Shown here: piece after piece, positions 11,230 through 22,362 of the stretch | Position numbering within the stretch: the first letter of the stretch is position 1 | Layout: each line of letters opens with the position of its first letter | From: Phaseolus vulgaris | Taxonomy: Eukaryota > Streptophyta > Magnoliopsida > Fabales > Fabaceae | Length of the DNA: 64,000 nt | Direction: 5' to 3' | Assembly (NCBI RefSeq): GCF_000499845.2 | Contig: NC_023758.2 | Span: 27,315,520 to 27,379,519 of the forward strand | Translations under genes and position numbers: made by a program | The notes under the pieces: generated by a model | The model's database searches: none | What the model was told of the DNA's origin: nothing | The model's input: only the letters and a program-made list of their open reading frames with translations

Positions 11230-11932
11230 TGTTTTTTATTGGCAAGAAGCAATAAATTAAAAGGACAATTTCAGGGATGGTTCAACCCTTAATACAGAAA
11301 AGAAATATTCAAAAATACCTTTCCTAAAACACACTAATCCAAAATGAGACCTCCTATTATCTGACCCAACCCTGCCACTAAAAAACAAAAAGAACAAGGA
11401 TCAACCCTTTTAGATTTTAAATTGAATTCATGCATACCAAAGGTTCTAGACACTAGTCAGAGAACAAGAAACTCGTTGACCGTAATTAAAAGAGATCCAT
11501 GACCAGACCTTTACCTGTGCTAGGAAGAAACACCAGTGTGGTTAACCACTCCACATTTAAATAAGCAATTATTCCTGTGTCTCCAAATCTCGCTAACCAA
11601 CACTATCCAAATGTTACCCATAATAAGATTCACTGAACTGGACACATCCAGAATTTTAAAATGTTAAAAGTGTAGACCCGGAACCATAAGGTCAACTGAT
11701 CTAACTCCTAGCCATTCATAGCAAAGATTCCAAACAGCCAAGCGACTCTATATCCAAAAAACAAATGTCCTGTTGACTCCTTTGACTATCTACACAAACT
11801 GCAAAGATTACTCTCGACCCCCATCCCTCTTCTCTCTAGATTTGCTTTAAAAGTAAATTTATTCTTAATTGCCCTCCAAGCTGTGACATGAGCTGAAGGA
11901 AGTCCCTTAATCTTCCAGAAAACCACCACTAT
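11230..11932 (-). mobile_element. LINE (non-LTR retrotransposon) fragment, zf-RVT region
   Basis: Minus-strand translation from about 11930 downwards gives FWKIKGLPSAHVTAWRAIKN, then RRGMGV...LCSLC and further on IWRHRNNCLF. This is the zinc-binding region at the end of plant L1-type reverse transcriptases, also present in the LINE at 44.8 kb (SALFFVWRAF, RRGVPL-like, LCALC, IWKHRNRV). Several stops and frameshifts break it. The 3' end is near CCAATAAAAAA at about 11240. The 5' part is absent. Confidence 0.75.
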
Positions 11933-11935
11933 TTA

Positions 11936-12108
11936 CACTATGTTTAAAGTGGCGGGTGTTGCGGCGGGTAGCGTAAAACTGCCACATTAAACTTTGTGGC
12001 GGCCAGTTCTATGGCGGTTTGGGAAACTGCCACAACCGTATATTGTGACGGTTATAAATGCCAGTTTATACAAAAATAACCACCACAATATACATTTTTT
12101 TTGTAGTG
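11936..12108. mobile_element. Miniature CACTA-type element (173 bp)
   Basis: It starts with CACTA at 11936 and ends with TTTTGTAGTG at 12108. TTA lies immediately outside both ends (11933-11935 and 12109-12111), consistent with a 3-bp target duplication. The interior is rich in GTGGCGG / CTGCCAC words on both strands. Only the outermost bases of the two ends match, so the call rests on the termini plus the duplication. Confidence 0.6.
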
Positions 12109-12250
12109 TTAGTAGTATTACTAGTATTACTACTATTATTAGTATTATAATAATACTATTATTACTACTATTATTAGTATTACTAGTATTAGCAGTATTA
12201 CTACTATTACTAGTATTACTAATATTACTATATTACTAGTATTACTAAAT
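12109..12250. repeat. Trinucleotide-type low-complexity block (ATT/ACT)
   Basis: About 140 bases built almost only of AGT, ATT, ACT and AAT words, in both orientations so that parts can fold back on themselves. It begins right at the miniature CACTA end. The hydrophobic frame over it (11994-12239) is a by-product of the repeat. Confidence 0.85.
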
Positions 12251-12414
12251 CATAATAATATTAAAGAATTTGTTTGTGGTGGTGGTTAAACTTTCTTTGC
12301 TCACTAAAGTATTGGTGGGTGCTAGAACAAATTTGAGAGAAGAAGTCGTCGGAGATTCCTCGATTGGCCAACGAAATGAATGAATCGTCCTATTTTTTCT
12401 CTTTGTGCCTGTAT

Positions 12415-13065
12415 GAGAGTATTGTTGTTTAGGTCCAAACCCTAAAAATATGTCCCGGTCAGATTTAAGATTCTCAATTTGTCACGGAAAATTAAAAGTA
12501 AAACAACAATACCAATAATCAATCAAGAACGGAATATTAATATATAAGATATCACCTCCTCAATACATAAGAGTTTGAGCAGATTACTCCCAATTCCAAA
12601 GGGTAGAATTAGCCACGTATACTTCTAGCACCTTCAATTTCTCCCAATTGAGTTACAATTCACTCTATGGTATTTTCCTCTCAATCTGGCACACTAGGGT
12701 TGAGCCTCTAACCCTCTATTTATACTAGTTTTCTAGGGTTAGGTTGCTTTCTGTCTAATGGACTAAATGATAAAACTTGAAAAAAGGCTCAATCTTTCTT
12801 TGCATCTTTTTCCATTCTAGGACCTTCCAGCTTTCTCTTTTTAGCTCAAATTATTCTCCTTTACTCCAAATCTTCAATCCTTCCTAGAAATCTGCAATTA
12901 ATACCAAATTTGAGAATAAAGTGATCTTATTCAAATAAAGCTCATAAAAAATGTAAAAATGTATAAATTCATAAATTAAGGATTATTTTATATGTAAATT
13001 AACAATAAATCCTCATAAGTGCCTATATTTTAATATGAAATATTACTGAAATTAGGCACTTATCA
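12415..13065 (-). mobile_element. Truncated LTR of the TGATAAGTGCC family
   Basis: Reads on the minus strand from TGATAAGTGCCTAATTTCAG at 13065 and matches the solo LTR at 30743-31840 for about 650 bases, up to the AGGGTTTGGACCTAAACA region near 12430. The 3' third of the LTR is missing and there is no coding part. A third, shorter copy is at 39519-39681. Confidence 0.85.
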
Positions 13066-13540
13066 CTATGCCAAACTACTTGGATTGATGCAGTTTGAAT
13101 AACTTTTTTAATATCCCAAACAATATATCATTCGTACAACAATATCATCTGATGGTAGAAGTGATGATGTTTCAACCCTTGGTTCCCATCAAATGACTCT
13201 GGAGGTTTTTGGTGGGTTCAACCATCTGAATCTTGTTATTGTATTCGAGAGCGAGATTATGTGTGCAAAAGAAAACCTAGTGAAAGAAGACACAACAAAT
13301 ATCTTTAATTTTTTTAATTTAATAGAGAAGAAGATCAGTTTAAAACAGAAAAGTAAGTATCAATCTCTTCACTTTCCTGCTATCCTCGAACCTATGACCT
13401 CCTTCATCTTGATGGATTCTTCTGTGCAGAAAACCACAGGTGAATATGTAAACTTGTTTACTCTCATTAGTAACTCAAATATGGACTCACTCTAAACTTC
13501 GATTATTGAATATGTTTCTGACAATAGTTGTTACTTAACA
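13066..13540. other. Upstream of the PMT exon, no exon recognised
   Basis: The open frame at 13193-13495 (100 codons) does not resemble a protein I recognise. It lies directly before the PMT last exon and could be intron or a diverged piece of the same gene. The sequence TACTTAACAG just before 13541 is a usable splice acceptor for that exon. Confidence 0.35.
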
Positions 13541-13764
13541 GATGTGAAATGAAGTATGTGTTGTTGGAGATGGACCGAATTTTAAGACCTGGTGGCCATG
13601 TTATCATTCGAGAGTCCACTTATTTTGTGGATGCTGTTGCTACTGTGGGGAAGGGCATGCGATGGATATGTCTCAAAGAAAAGACTGAGTATGGAGTTGA
13701 CAAAGAGAAGGTTTTGATATGCCAGAAAAAGCTATGGCATTCATCCAACACAGGTTCAAGATGA
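13541..13764 (+). pseudogene. Last exon of a PMT-type methyltransferase (PMT15/16-like)
   Basis: Reads CEMKYVLLEMDRILRPGGHV then RESTYFVDAVATVGKGMRW and KVLICQKKLWHSS before a stop. This is the C-terminus of the plant 'probable methyltransferase PMT' family, Golgi type II membrane proteins with an SAM-dependent methyltransferase domain linked to pectin methylation. The LLEMDRILRPGG and LICQKKLW signatures are clear. The exon is preceded by a good acceptor and is itself open, but the cytosolic tail, membrane anchor and the rest of the catalytic domain are not found upstream; a truncated LTR lies there instead. It is best read as a gene fragment. Confidence 0.75.
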
Positions 13765-13859
13765 CAAACTCTGGAACCTCTGGAGTGGTAGAATCGTAAA
13801 TCCAGAAGCAGAAGTTAAGGGAACGACTTCAGAGCCATCCTCTACAAAATATTGATTCA

Positions 13860-16237
13860 TTCTATAATTTAAGTCTAGAATCGGTCAATTTCATTTATCA
13901 GATGGAAAATTGGTAACTCAATAATCTGATTTTGTTAAGTTAATTATATAGAAAATTTTCATATAGATACCATTCTTTATATGGCATCAATTGTATCAGG
14001 TATCTCTCGTATATCTACTTTTTCTTTTGTTGTTGTGTAATATCAAGTGAATTCATGTGAAAAAATGGAAGTTTTTGAATTCTACAGAAAGCATATGATC
14101 TGCTACTATACATGAATTGGAATTCCTTAACAGAGAAAATACAATGTGTTGTATTAATGCTGGGTAGTATTACATTAGTACTCTATGATAATTTAAAATT
14201 GAATGTCGTATTATAAAGATTTTTATTAATAACAGCAGAAGCATGCAACATAAAAACCATAAACAGATGAGAAGAAAATGGGAAGAGCAGAACAAGTTTT
14301 ATTTTTTCCACAATAATATCGTATACATAGTCACATGTTTCATTCATATCAAAGTGAATTTATTATCGCTGTCTTCCAAATTACAATACACAGTCTCAAC
14401 AAGTTCATTCTCCATTTACGTTGTAAAACAAAATAAAAGTCCTACAAACATACTTAAAATCACATCCACTTGTATACTGTCATAGGAAACATGCACATTG
14501 GCAATTGGTAAGCAACCGTACATCACAGTAAAAGATTACCCATTATCAAACACTTGTATCGTGAAATTTGACACTTCATGTTTATGAAGATTCAAAAAGC
14601 TCAACTCAAACTCATAAAAAGTTTAACTACTGCAAAAGTAATATTTTGTAAAAATGTAAAGTGGTGTTCTTCTAGTAAGTTTTCCAAATCAACAACACCT
14701 TAGTGATAATCCTCTCACCTTTAATGACTTACACCAATCACTCCTCCTGTTGTTTTAACATGAAATGAATAGAATTAATAGAAACATATTAACACAAATA
14801 GAGCTTGACCAGACATTCTGCTATGGAACATATTCAAACATAACCTTGGGAAATGAAACGCAACAAACAGAACTGTCCCTAATTACTCATCAATCCAGTA
14901 AAAAACATGCACAATATAATGCCAGTTGGGAAAATACATAAAACACATTAAGACAACAGAACACCTTAGAACTTGAGCACAAATAATGCATCTTAGTTTT
15001 CAAGGCTTCCTTATTTTCTACAACAATTATTTATCTGTTCTACAACAATTATTTATCTGTGATATTTACCTGTGATATTTATCGCATCTAGACTTAGATT
15101 CAAGTTTTTATTCAATCAATTTTAATTGTTAAATAGTTACTCTGCTTTGATTCTTCAAGTTCATAGATAATTTTGCATTTTTTATTAGATATTTTATTTT
15201 TATCTCTAAGAACAACATAATCATGGACTTGCACGGTGAGCCTCAGTTGTAGAACTAAATACAAAATATAATTTGTCGAGGACTAAATAAAAATATACTT
15301 GGTCTTACTTAAGTGATGAAGTCTTGCCAAGGGTCACGTTATCACAAAACTATGAAAGAAAATAAAAAAAAGACTAAATAAGTGCTTTATGATTGATTTA
15401 TGGATTTAGATCTATGCTTGTTTAGTTTAGAATTTCTTTTCTCTGATCTGCCCTACATAATATTCAAACATTCTGCATTATTTTTAGTTTTCATATCTTC
15501 CGCTTTTTGAGATTTCTTTATTTGAATTGAGCACTGCACATGAAAAGTGATTGTTTGATCTCTTCCAAACGAGCCTTATCTTCATTCTAGAAGTGTTCAG
15601 ATGAATTTGGTAGAGCATTAAAAAGAATACGAGCCTTATCTTCATTCTAGAGTTTCATTTCAAGATTAGGCACAGTGGCAGAAGAAATACATAAGTGCAT
15701 CTTTACAGGGTTTTAAAACAACAAACTACCACCGAAACCATGTATTGAATTGCAAATATCTTCTGCTACTTATAGCACCGTGACCATACAAAATTTAGTA
15801 ACTAACCATTTCTTATCGATATGTTGTTTCTTAAATGATATCTTGCAGCCTAATAGATATATCCTTTCAGAAATGCAAACACAAAGAATTGAATCTAAAC
15901 TTTAAGCCTACACAGTTATTTTGAATCAAATTCATGAGTGTCCACACTGGTGTTAGTAAGAAATTTTTTCAAAATCAATTTTTATACATGTTAAATAAAC
16001 AATTCAAAATAAAATTTTGTTCATGTTAAGAAAACAATCACAAATCTTTCTTACCACTTACACGTTTAAAAACAATTCAACAAACAATATTTGATCATAA
16101 ACAAATTCAAATTTTATTCCAATTTAAGGCACGTGGAACACCATATAGCAGATAACAATTTGAAATCACTTTCGAAAGTACCATCAATGACTACATGGAG
16201 AACAAGAGCAAAGAAAAATTAAAAGAATGATGCATAC
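13860..16237. repeat. 3' flank of CNL-2, duplicated at 50.1-51.46 kb
   Basis: No intact gene. Long stretches recur in the same order at 50.1-51.46 kb beside CNL-3: GGCAATTGGTAAGCAACCGTA (14497 and 50179), the block containing TGATCTCTTCCAAACGA (15555 and 50767), the block starting near 15900 and 51110, and TTAAAAGAATGATGCATACC just before the orphan exon. This marks a duplicated unit that contains both the CNL and its 3' flank. Confidence 0.75.
15385..15680 (-). pseudogene. Copia gag fragment, decayed copy
   Basis: Nucleotide match to the better-preserved gag piece at 50524-50900 (shared ATGGATTTAGATCTATGCTT, CTTCCGCTTTTTGAGATTTC). The zinc-knuckle part is mostly lost and a short internal duplication (ACGAGCCTTATCTTCATTCT at about 15578 and 15629) is present. 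Only a relic. Confidence 0.5.
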
Positions 16238-16330
16238 CTGAGGATTGATCTTCTTAGAATCACCGTTAAGCTTATTCATAGCATCATGCATGCAATCCAG
16301 ATCAACCACATCAAAGACTTCAGCAAAATC
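16238..16330 (-). other. Orphan 93-bp exon of an unrecognised gene (copy A)
   Basis: On the minus strand a pyrimidine-rich tract and CTCCTTAG acceptor precede an open 31-codon stretch that contains [13 protein letters not shown] and ends in CAG, followed at once by the donor GTATGC. Length (divisible by three), open frame, acceptor, tract and donor all look like a real internal exon. The same exon with both splice sites occurs at 51460-51552. I do not recognise the protein, and no neighbouring exons were identified, so it is probably a gene fragment carried along with the CNL duplication. Confidence 0.55.
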
Positions 16331-16941
16331 CTAAGGAGAGGAGAAAAAAAAGATTAAAGAAAGAATAGAAATGAATTTATATCAGGCATTAAATCATCTA
16401 GAAATTGGATATAAAAAAACTGATTTCCTTTTACTACTTTATCTGGACAAAAACATTACTGACTAAGACTTGGTACAGTACGTGCAAAACATCAACCATA
16501 AAAGTGGGGAATACTGAAACCTTGTTTTATTATTCAATATATACACTGCGCAAAAGGCTACCCAATTTTGAAGGACAAAGTGACACATTAGGGAGAGAAG
16601 TAAACAAAACACTCCTGAATTTACCACAAAAAGTCGGTTTCATTGGGAAAAACAGATGTATTTCTGGAATGTGGTTTATGTATTGCCAATCCTCTCCCGT
16701 TTCCCTCTTGCACTGCATCTTCAGATATGGACATTCGCCTATTAATAAAGAAGACAAGTTGGTGAGGCGTTGAATGCTACTCGGTAGTGACCTCAACTCC
16801 CTACATAACGAAATCTCTAATTTTTTGAAGGGAAGTCATATCTCCCACCCACTCCGGCAATGAAATAGATTTGCAATTTATTATATACAAAGTTCGTAGG
16901 GAGGGGACACATTGTAAGCCATACGGTAATGTGGAGAAACT

Positions 16942-17278
16942 TGTTACGAAAGTGGACTTTAAGCCTAACTCAACCCCATAAAACCGGCTTATAGGGTTGA
17001 GGTTTGCACCCACTTATATACAATGAAAGGCTCTAATCTCTAGTCGATGTGGGATCTCCAACACACCCCCCTCACGCCGAGACTGCCAACTCGTGCGTGG
17101 GACTATATATTTTGTGTGGTCTGATAGCGGCCCGATAGCGGGTGGCACGATAGGCCCAACACAAACACTCGCTAGGATAGGCTCGAAATGACTCTGATAC
17201 CATGTTACGAAAGTGGACTTTAAGCCTAACTCAACCCCATAAAACCGACTCATAGGGTTGAGGTTTGCACCCACTTAT
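16942..17278 (-). mobile_element. TRIM (miniature LTR retrotransposon), second LTR truncated
   Basis: Two direct repeats start TGTTACGAAAGTGGAC: a complete 122-bp copy (16942-17063) ending CTCCAACA and a second from 17203 that stops after about 76 bases at CCCACTTATA, where the copia LTR begins. Between them, on the minus strand, lies a primer-binding-like TGGTATCAGAGTC next to the right LTR and a purine tract (GTGAGGGGGGTG) next to the left one. This is TRIM structure without coding capacity. AAACT lies just left of it (16937-16941). Confidence 0.85.
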
Positions 17279-17283
17279 AAAAA

Positions 17284-20200
17284 TGGCCAATTGCAGTAAA
17301 AGAGCAATAAAAGAGAGAGCCAAAAACAAGAACCGTGAATACAGAGAAGTTCAGAGAAAGAGTGAGGAGAAGATTTGAGAGAGAGAAAAAATGAGAGAAA
17401 GAGGATTTCATTAATTGATTAATGAAAAATGTACAGTACATTGTGTTATGCATAAGGTAAAACAATATAGGCACACGTAAGAGCCCAAAGACCCAAAAGG
17501 GCCCAAAAACAGAAAACAGAAAAAAATATAATGGTTGCAGTAACAGAAAATATTCTAATACAAATACAATAACAGAAAGATATTTTAACATCCCCCCTCA
17601 AGCTGGGAATAGATATTTTTCATTCCCAGCTTGGAATATAAGGTCATGAACATCTTAGGTGGTAGAGGTTTCGTGAAAAAATCTGCAGTTTGCATGAAGG
17701 AGGAGACAGGAAGCAACTTGATCAGTCCTTGATTGAGTTTTTCTCGAACTACATGGCAGTCAATCTCTATATGCTTTGTTCGTTCGTGGAAAACTTGATT
17801 GTGAGCAATCAAGAGCAGGTTGAATGAAGGGAATTCGAAGATCTTGTAAAAGGTAGACCAGCCATTGAATTTCGCATGTGGTAGCAGCTAATGCTCTGTA
17901 TTATGCTTTAGAGGAGCTTCTTGAAATTGTTTGTTGTTTCTTTGATTTCCAGGAAATTAAAGTCTCACCCAAATATACACAGAAGCCCGGGATGGATTTT
18001 CTGGTCTCGGGGCAAGTGGCCCAATCTGAATCGTTGTACGCTTTGATCTGCACAGGAGTATTGTTATGGAGAAAGATACCAGCACCATGTGAGGCCTTTA
18101 AATATTTGAGAACATGAAAAGATGCCTGAGAATGAATGTTGGTAGGTGCAAATACAAAATGACTGAGGTGGTTAACAACATAGGCAATATCTGGGCATGT
18201 ATTGGTAAGGTAAATGAGGCGTCCTACCAGTCTTCTATAGGATGTAGCTTCTTCTTCATTGAGTCTTTCTCCTTTATCAGTAGTGAGGCGAAGAGTATGT
18301 GCCATGGGTGTGAGAGAAGGAGCACAAGCAACCATACCAGTTTCTTTAAGGAGATCTAAGGTGTATTTTTGTTGACTAAGGTGGATACCAGTGTTGTTCC
18401 TTGCAATTTCGAGGCCTAGAAAGTATGTAAGATCCCCTAAATTCTTGATGCAGAAATGCTGATGAAGCAAGGTTGTGATTTGATTAATTTCAGCAAGGTT
18501 GTTCCCAATTAAGACTATGTCATCCACATAGACAAGAAGTGCAGTTATTTTCTCTCCATCATGTTTCAAGAAAAGAGAGTGGTCAGCAGTGGAGATATTA
18601 TAGTTATGAGATTTGAGGAAATTGGAAAGTTTGGCATACCATTGGCGTCCGGCTTGCTTGAGGCCATACAGAGACCTTTGAAGTTTGCACACTTATTTCT
18701 ATTTGCTACTGGAAAACCAGGGGGAAGCTTCATGTAAACTTCTTCATTTAAGTCTCCATGAAGGAAAGCATTGTTCACGTCCAATTGCTTAAGATCCCAA
18801 TCTTTTGCTGCAGCAAGAGCCAGGAGAAGCCTTAAAGTGGTTAACTTTGCTACTGGTGCAAACGTATCTAAGAAGTCTAGACCCTCCATTTGATTGTAGC
18901 CTTTCGCTACTAGCCTGGCTTTATATCTTTCTATAGTACCATTTGAGTGATATTTGATCTTGTAAACCCATCTACAACCAATGGCAGATTTTCCAGGGGG
19001 AAGATCTGTAATACTCCAGGTCTGATTAGCTGCAAGGGCTGCTAACTCATTCTGCATTGCTTGGACCCAAAAAGGATTTTGAATGGCTGCCTCATAGTTT
19101 TGAGGCTCATCATGAGAAGAGATCGACATTATGGTATGTCTAAAATTAGAGGATAAGGAATTAAAATTAATGTAAGTTTGTATGGGATACTTGGTACTAA
19201 CCTGATTACTGCTAGTATGGAAGTCTTGCAAATAGATTGGCATCCTTCTATTACGGTCAGATCTTCTGAGGGTAACAGCAGGCACGTCATTGTTATCAAC
19301 ACAAAGATCATCATCATTTTTATCAGGAGAACTATGGTCATTATGCAGATTTATGTCATCATAAGTTTGAGCATAGTGTTGTGGTATGGGAAGCGAAAGA
19401 CTGTTGGGATCTTTTTCATTTTTCAAAAGATATGGAAAACAATTTTCATAAAAAACAACATTCCTGGAAACTTCAATTTTGTGATTTTTTAAGTTTAGAA
19501 AGACAAAACCTTTGGTGTGTGGTTTAAAACCAAGAAAGACACCAGGAACAGCGCGACTGTCCAGCTTCTTTCTATGAGCAACAAGAGTAGAGGAATAGCA
19601 CAAACAACCAAAGATACGCAAGTCAGAAATGTCACACAACTTTCCATGCAATTTTTCATATGGTGTTTCATTTTTTAGCAAAGGAGTAGGAATACAATTA
19701 ATTAAGAAAACAGCATGTTGGACAGCAAAATTCCAGAAATTAGCAGGGAGTTTGGAATGAAAAAGGAGAGATCTTGTAACGTTTAAAATATGTTGATGCT
19801 TTCGTTCAACAACACCATTTTGCTCGGGTGTTTCTATGCATGAAGTTTGATGTAAAATGCCCTTTGAAGCAAAAAAATCTTTCATCACAAATTCAACACC
19901 ATTATCAGTACGAATAGATTTGACTTTTGTTTGAAAGTGATTTTCAACGTAAGAGACAAAACTCACAACATTAGCTCTAACTTCAGACTTATTTTGCATA
20001 GAAAAAATCGAAGTAAAGCGGGAAAAATCATCAACAACAGTGAGAAAATATCTATGGTCGTGCATAGAGATAACAGAACAAGGACCCCATACATCCATGT
20101 GAATTAAATCAAATATATGTGCAGAATGAGTAGTGCTAAGAGAAAATGGCAGTTTCTTTTGTTTAGCTTGGTGACAAGCATCACAAAAATAAGACTTTTC

Positions 20201-22362
20201 AACAGATATATCAGGATAGTAGGTTTGTAAAATCTTTAGTCTCTCATCAGAAGGATGACCTAATCTTTGATGCCAAAGACCAACAGTTTTAGTTATACAA
20301 TTTAAGAGAGGAGGAACATGCTGTGAAATGGATCTATCTAAACAATATAAGCCACCAATCAAATCAGCTGAACCAATCCTGTCTCTGGTTCTGCTGTCCT
20401 GTATGATACACTTGTTAGAGCAGAAAGTTAAATGACATTGAAGGCAAGAAGTAAGTTTTGATATAGAGATTAGATTGAAAAAAAAAGCTGGAACATATAG
20501 AACATTTGTGAGGCTAATTTTGTCATTGAGATTAACAGTTCCTGAATAATTGGAAGTAACATAGTGGCCATTGGGTAATTTTATGAGAATTGGATTGATA
20601 CGATGATAGATGGAAAAATCGGATAAAGTAAAACAAACATGATCTGTTGCTCCAGAATCTAAAATCCAAGTATATTTATTTAATGAAGGAATCTTTAAGG
20701 CATGTGTGTTACATGCAGAGCTAGAGTCCCGGTCTTGTTGACTTGTATCAGCAGCAAAAGACCCAACCTGATTCACTTGAACTTGTCCAGCAGAGGTGTT
20801 TGCTTGTTTGAGAAGGTTGGTTAAGATTTGATATTGCTGCTGAGTAAAATGAGTATCGCCATTCTCATTGTTGTTGGAATCATACTCCTCTTGGGTGGCA
20901 ATGTTGTTGACAGAATAATTTTTACCATTTTGGAATTTGTAACCGGGTGGGTAACCATGCTTCTTATAACATGTATCAACAGTGTGGCCAGTTCTGTTGC
21001 AGTGTGTGCAGACCTTTCTATTACTATTGTGACTGACCTTTTTCTCATTCTGATTGGGAAAACCATGTTTCTTAAAACACACTCTATCATTATGACCATT
21101 CTTACCACAAAAGGAGCAAACAACATAAGACTGCACATTACTCTTGTTAACCATGGGTTGAACATTCTTTATATTAGCAATCAAAGCATTACTACTCAAT
21201 TGTCGCTCTTGTTGAGCTACTAAAGAAAAGATTTTTGATATAGGTGGGACAGGTTCCATTAAAAGGACATGGGATTTAACGTTGCTATACTGATCATTTA
21301 GACCTCTCAAAAATTGCATGGCTTGGTCTTCTCTTTTTCGTTGAGAAACAATAGAGGAAATATTGTAAGTACAATTCTTGCAGATGCAAACAGATTCGGG
21401 TCTGAAATTTTCCAACTCATCCCAAATCACCCTTAACTTTGTAAAATAGTCGGTTATTGAGAGCTCACCTTGGTTTAAGGAGGATGCCTCCATTTGGAGG
21501 TCAGAAATGCGTGAGAGGTCACCTTGAGAATATCAACTTTGTCCATCCAGACGATGCTTTGACGAATGGGGACGGAAATAGAGTGGACCAGCCACGAGAC
21601 CACCATGTTGTTGCACCGATTCCATGCCGAGAAGGTGGAATCTGTCTTTGCTGGTTGTGTAGCGGTTCCATCTACGAACTCGAGTTTATCCTTAGCGCTT
21701 AACACCGTGAGCATCAACCGACTCCATGGATGATAATTGCTAGGGTCCAACACCGACGAGACAAGAGGAGTCACTGGATTCTCGCTTGGATGAAGATACA
21801 GATAACTTGGGGCTGATTTCTCCTCTTCCTTCTTCATCCCGAGAGGTAAATCTGTTCAAAAGAAACCAAATCAAGGATTAAGATTAGAAGAAAAAAAAAA
21901 CAGAACAAGAAAAAACGAGAAATCAAAGAAAAATAGAGGAGGGGCGGAAGAGTGAAAGAGAAGGGAAAGAAAGATCGGTGAGACAGGATCAATGAGGAAT
22001 CAGAGATGAAGCGCAGCAGAGCTCTTCCAAGAAGAGCTTTGATACCATCACAAAAATGGTCAATTGCAGTAAAAGAGGAATAAAAGAGAGAGCCAAAAAC
22101 AAGAACCGTGAATACCGAGAAGTTCAGAGAAAGAGTGAGGAGAAGCTTTGAGAGAGAGAAAAAATGAGAGAAAAAGGATTTCATTAATTGATTAATGAAA
22201 AATGTACAGTACATTGTGTTATGCAGAAGGTAAAACAATATAGGCACACGTAAGAGCCCAAAGACCCAAAAGGGCCCAAAAACAGAAAACAGACAAAATA
22301 TAATGGTTGCAGTAATAGAAAATATTCTAATACAAATACAATAACAGAAAGATATTTTAACA
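17284..22362 (-). mobile_element. Ty1-copia retrotransposon inserted in CNL-2 (copia-1)
   Basis: LTRs of about 307 bp: 17284-17590 (3') and 22057-22362 (5'), both ending on the plus strand in AAGATATTTTAACA. The LTR limit at the other end is uncertain by a few A residues. Minus-strand signals are in the right places: a TGGTATCAAAGC primer-binding site (22036-22047) and a polypurine tract, CCAGCTTGAGGGGGGA (17606-17591). The two LTRs are similar but show scattered differences. AAACT follows the right LTR (22363-22367), matching the AAACT left of the TRIM rather than the base next to this element's own left LTR. Confidence 0.9.
17585..21837 (-). pseudogene. Gag-Pol polyprotein of copia-1 (frameshifted)
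   Basis: Gag starts at 21837 (MKKEEEKSAPS). A first frameshift near 21490 leads into a 975-residue frame with two zinc knuckles (CSFCGKNGHNDRVC, CTHCNRTGHTVDTC), the protease motif WILDSGATDHVC, the integrase zinc part (LWHQRLGHP...CDACHQAK), the catalytic stretch RTDNGVEF and the last glutamate in VVERKHQH, and the start of the reverse transcriptase. A second frameshift near 18690 leads to the part with YVDDIVL and RNase H (DSDWATCPETRKS). After SRSSSKA another break near 17900 separates the last RNase H piece (HIEIDCHVVREKL, 17812-17585). With at least three breaks it is inactive. Order protease-integrase-RT-RNase H is diagnostic of Ty1-copia. Confidence 0.9.

Noticed and set aside
11994..12239. 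Very hydrophobic 81-codon frame rich in Ile/Leu
   Set aside because: It is translated from the ATT/ACT microsatellite and the miniature CACTA end; no membrane protein is implied.
13193..13495. 100-codon frame before the PMT exon
   Set aside because: Contains FGGFNHLNLVIVFESE but no PMT motif expected at that place; kept only as an unassigned stretch.
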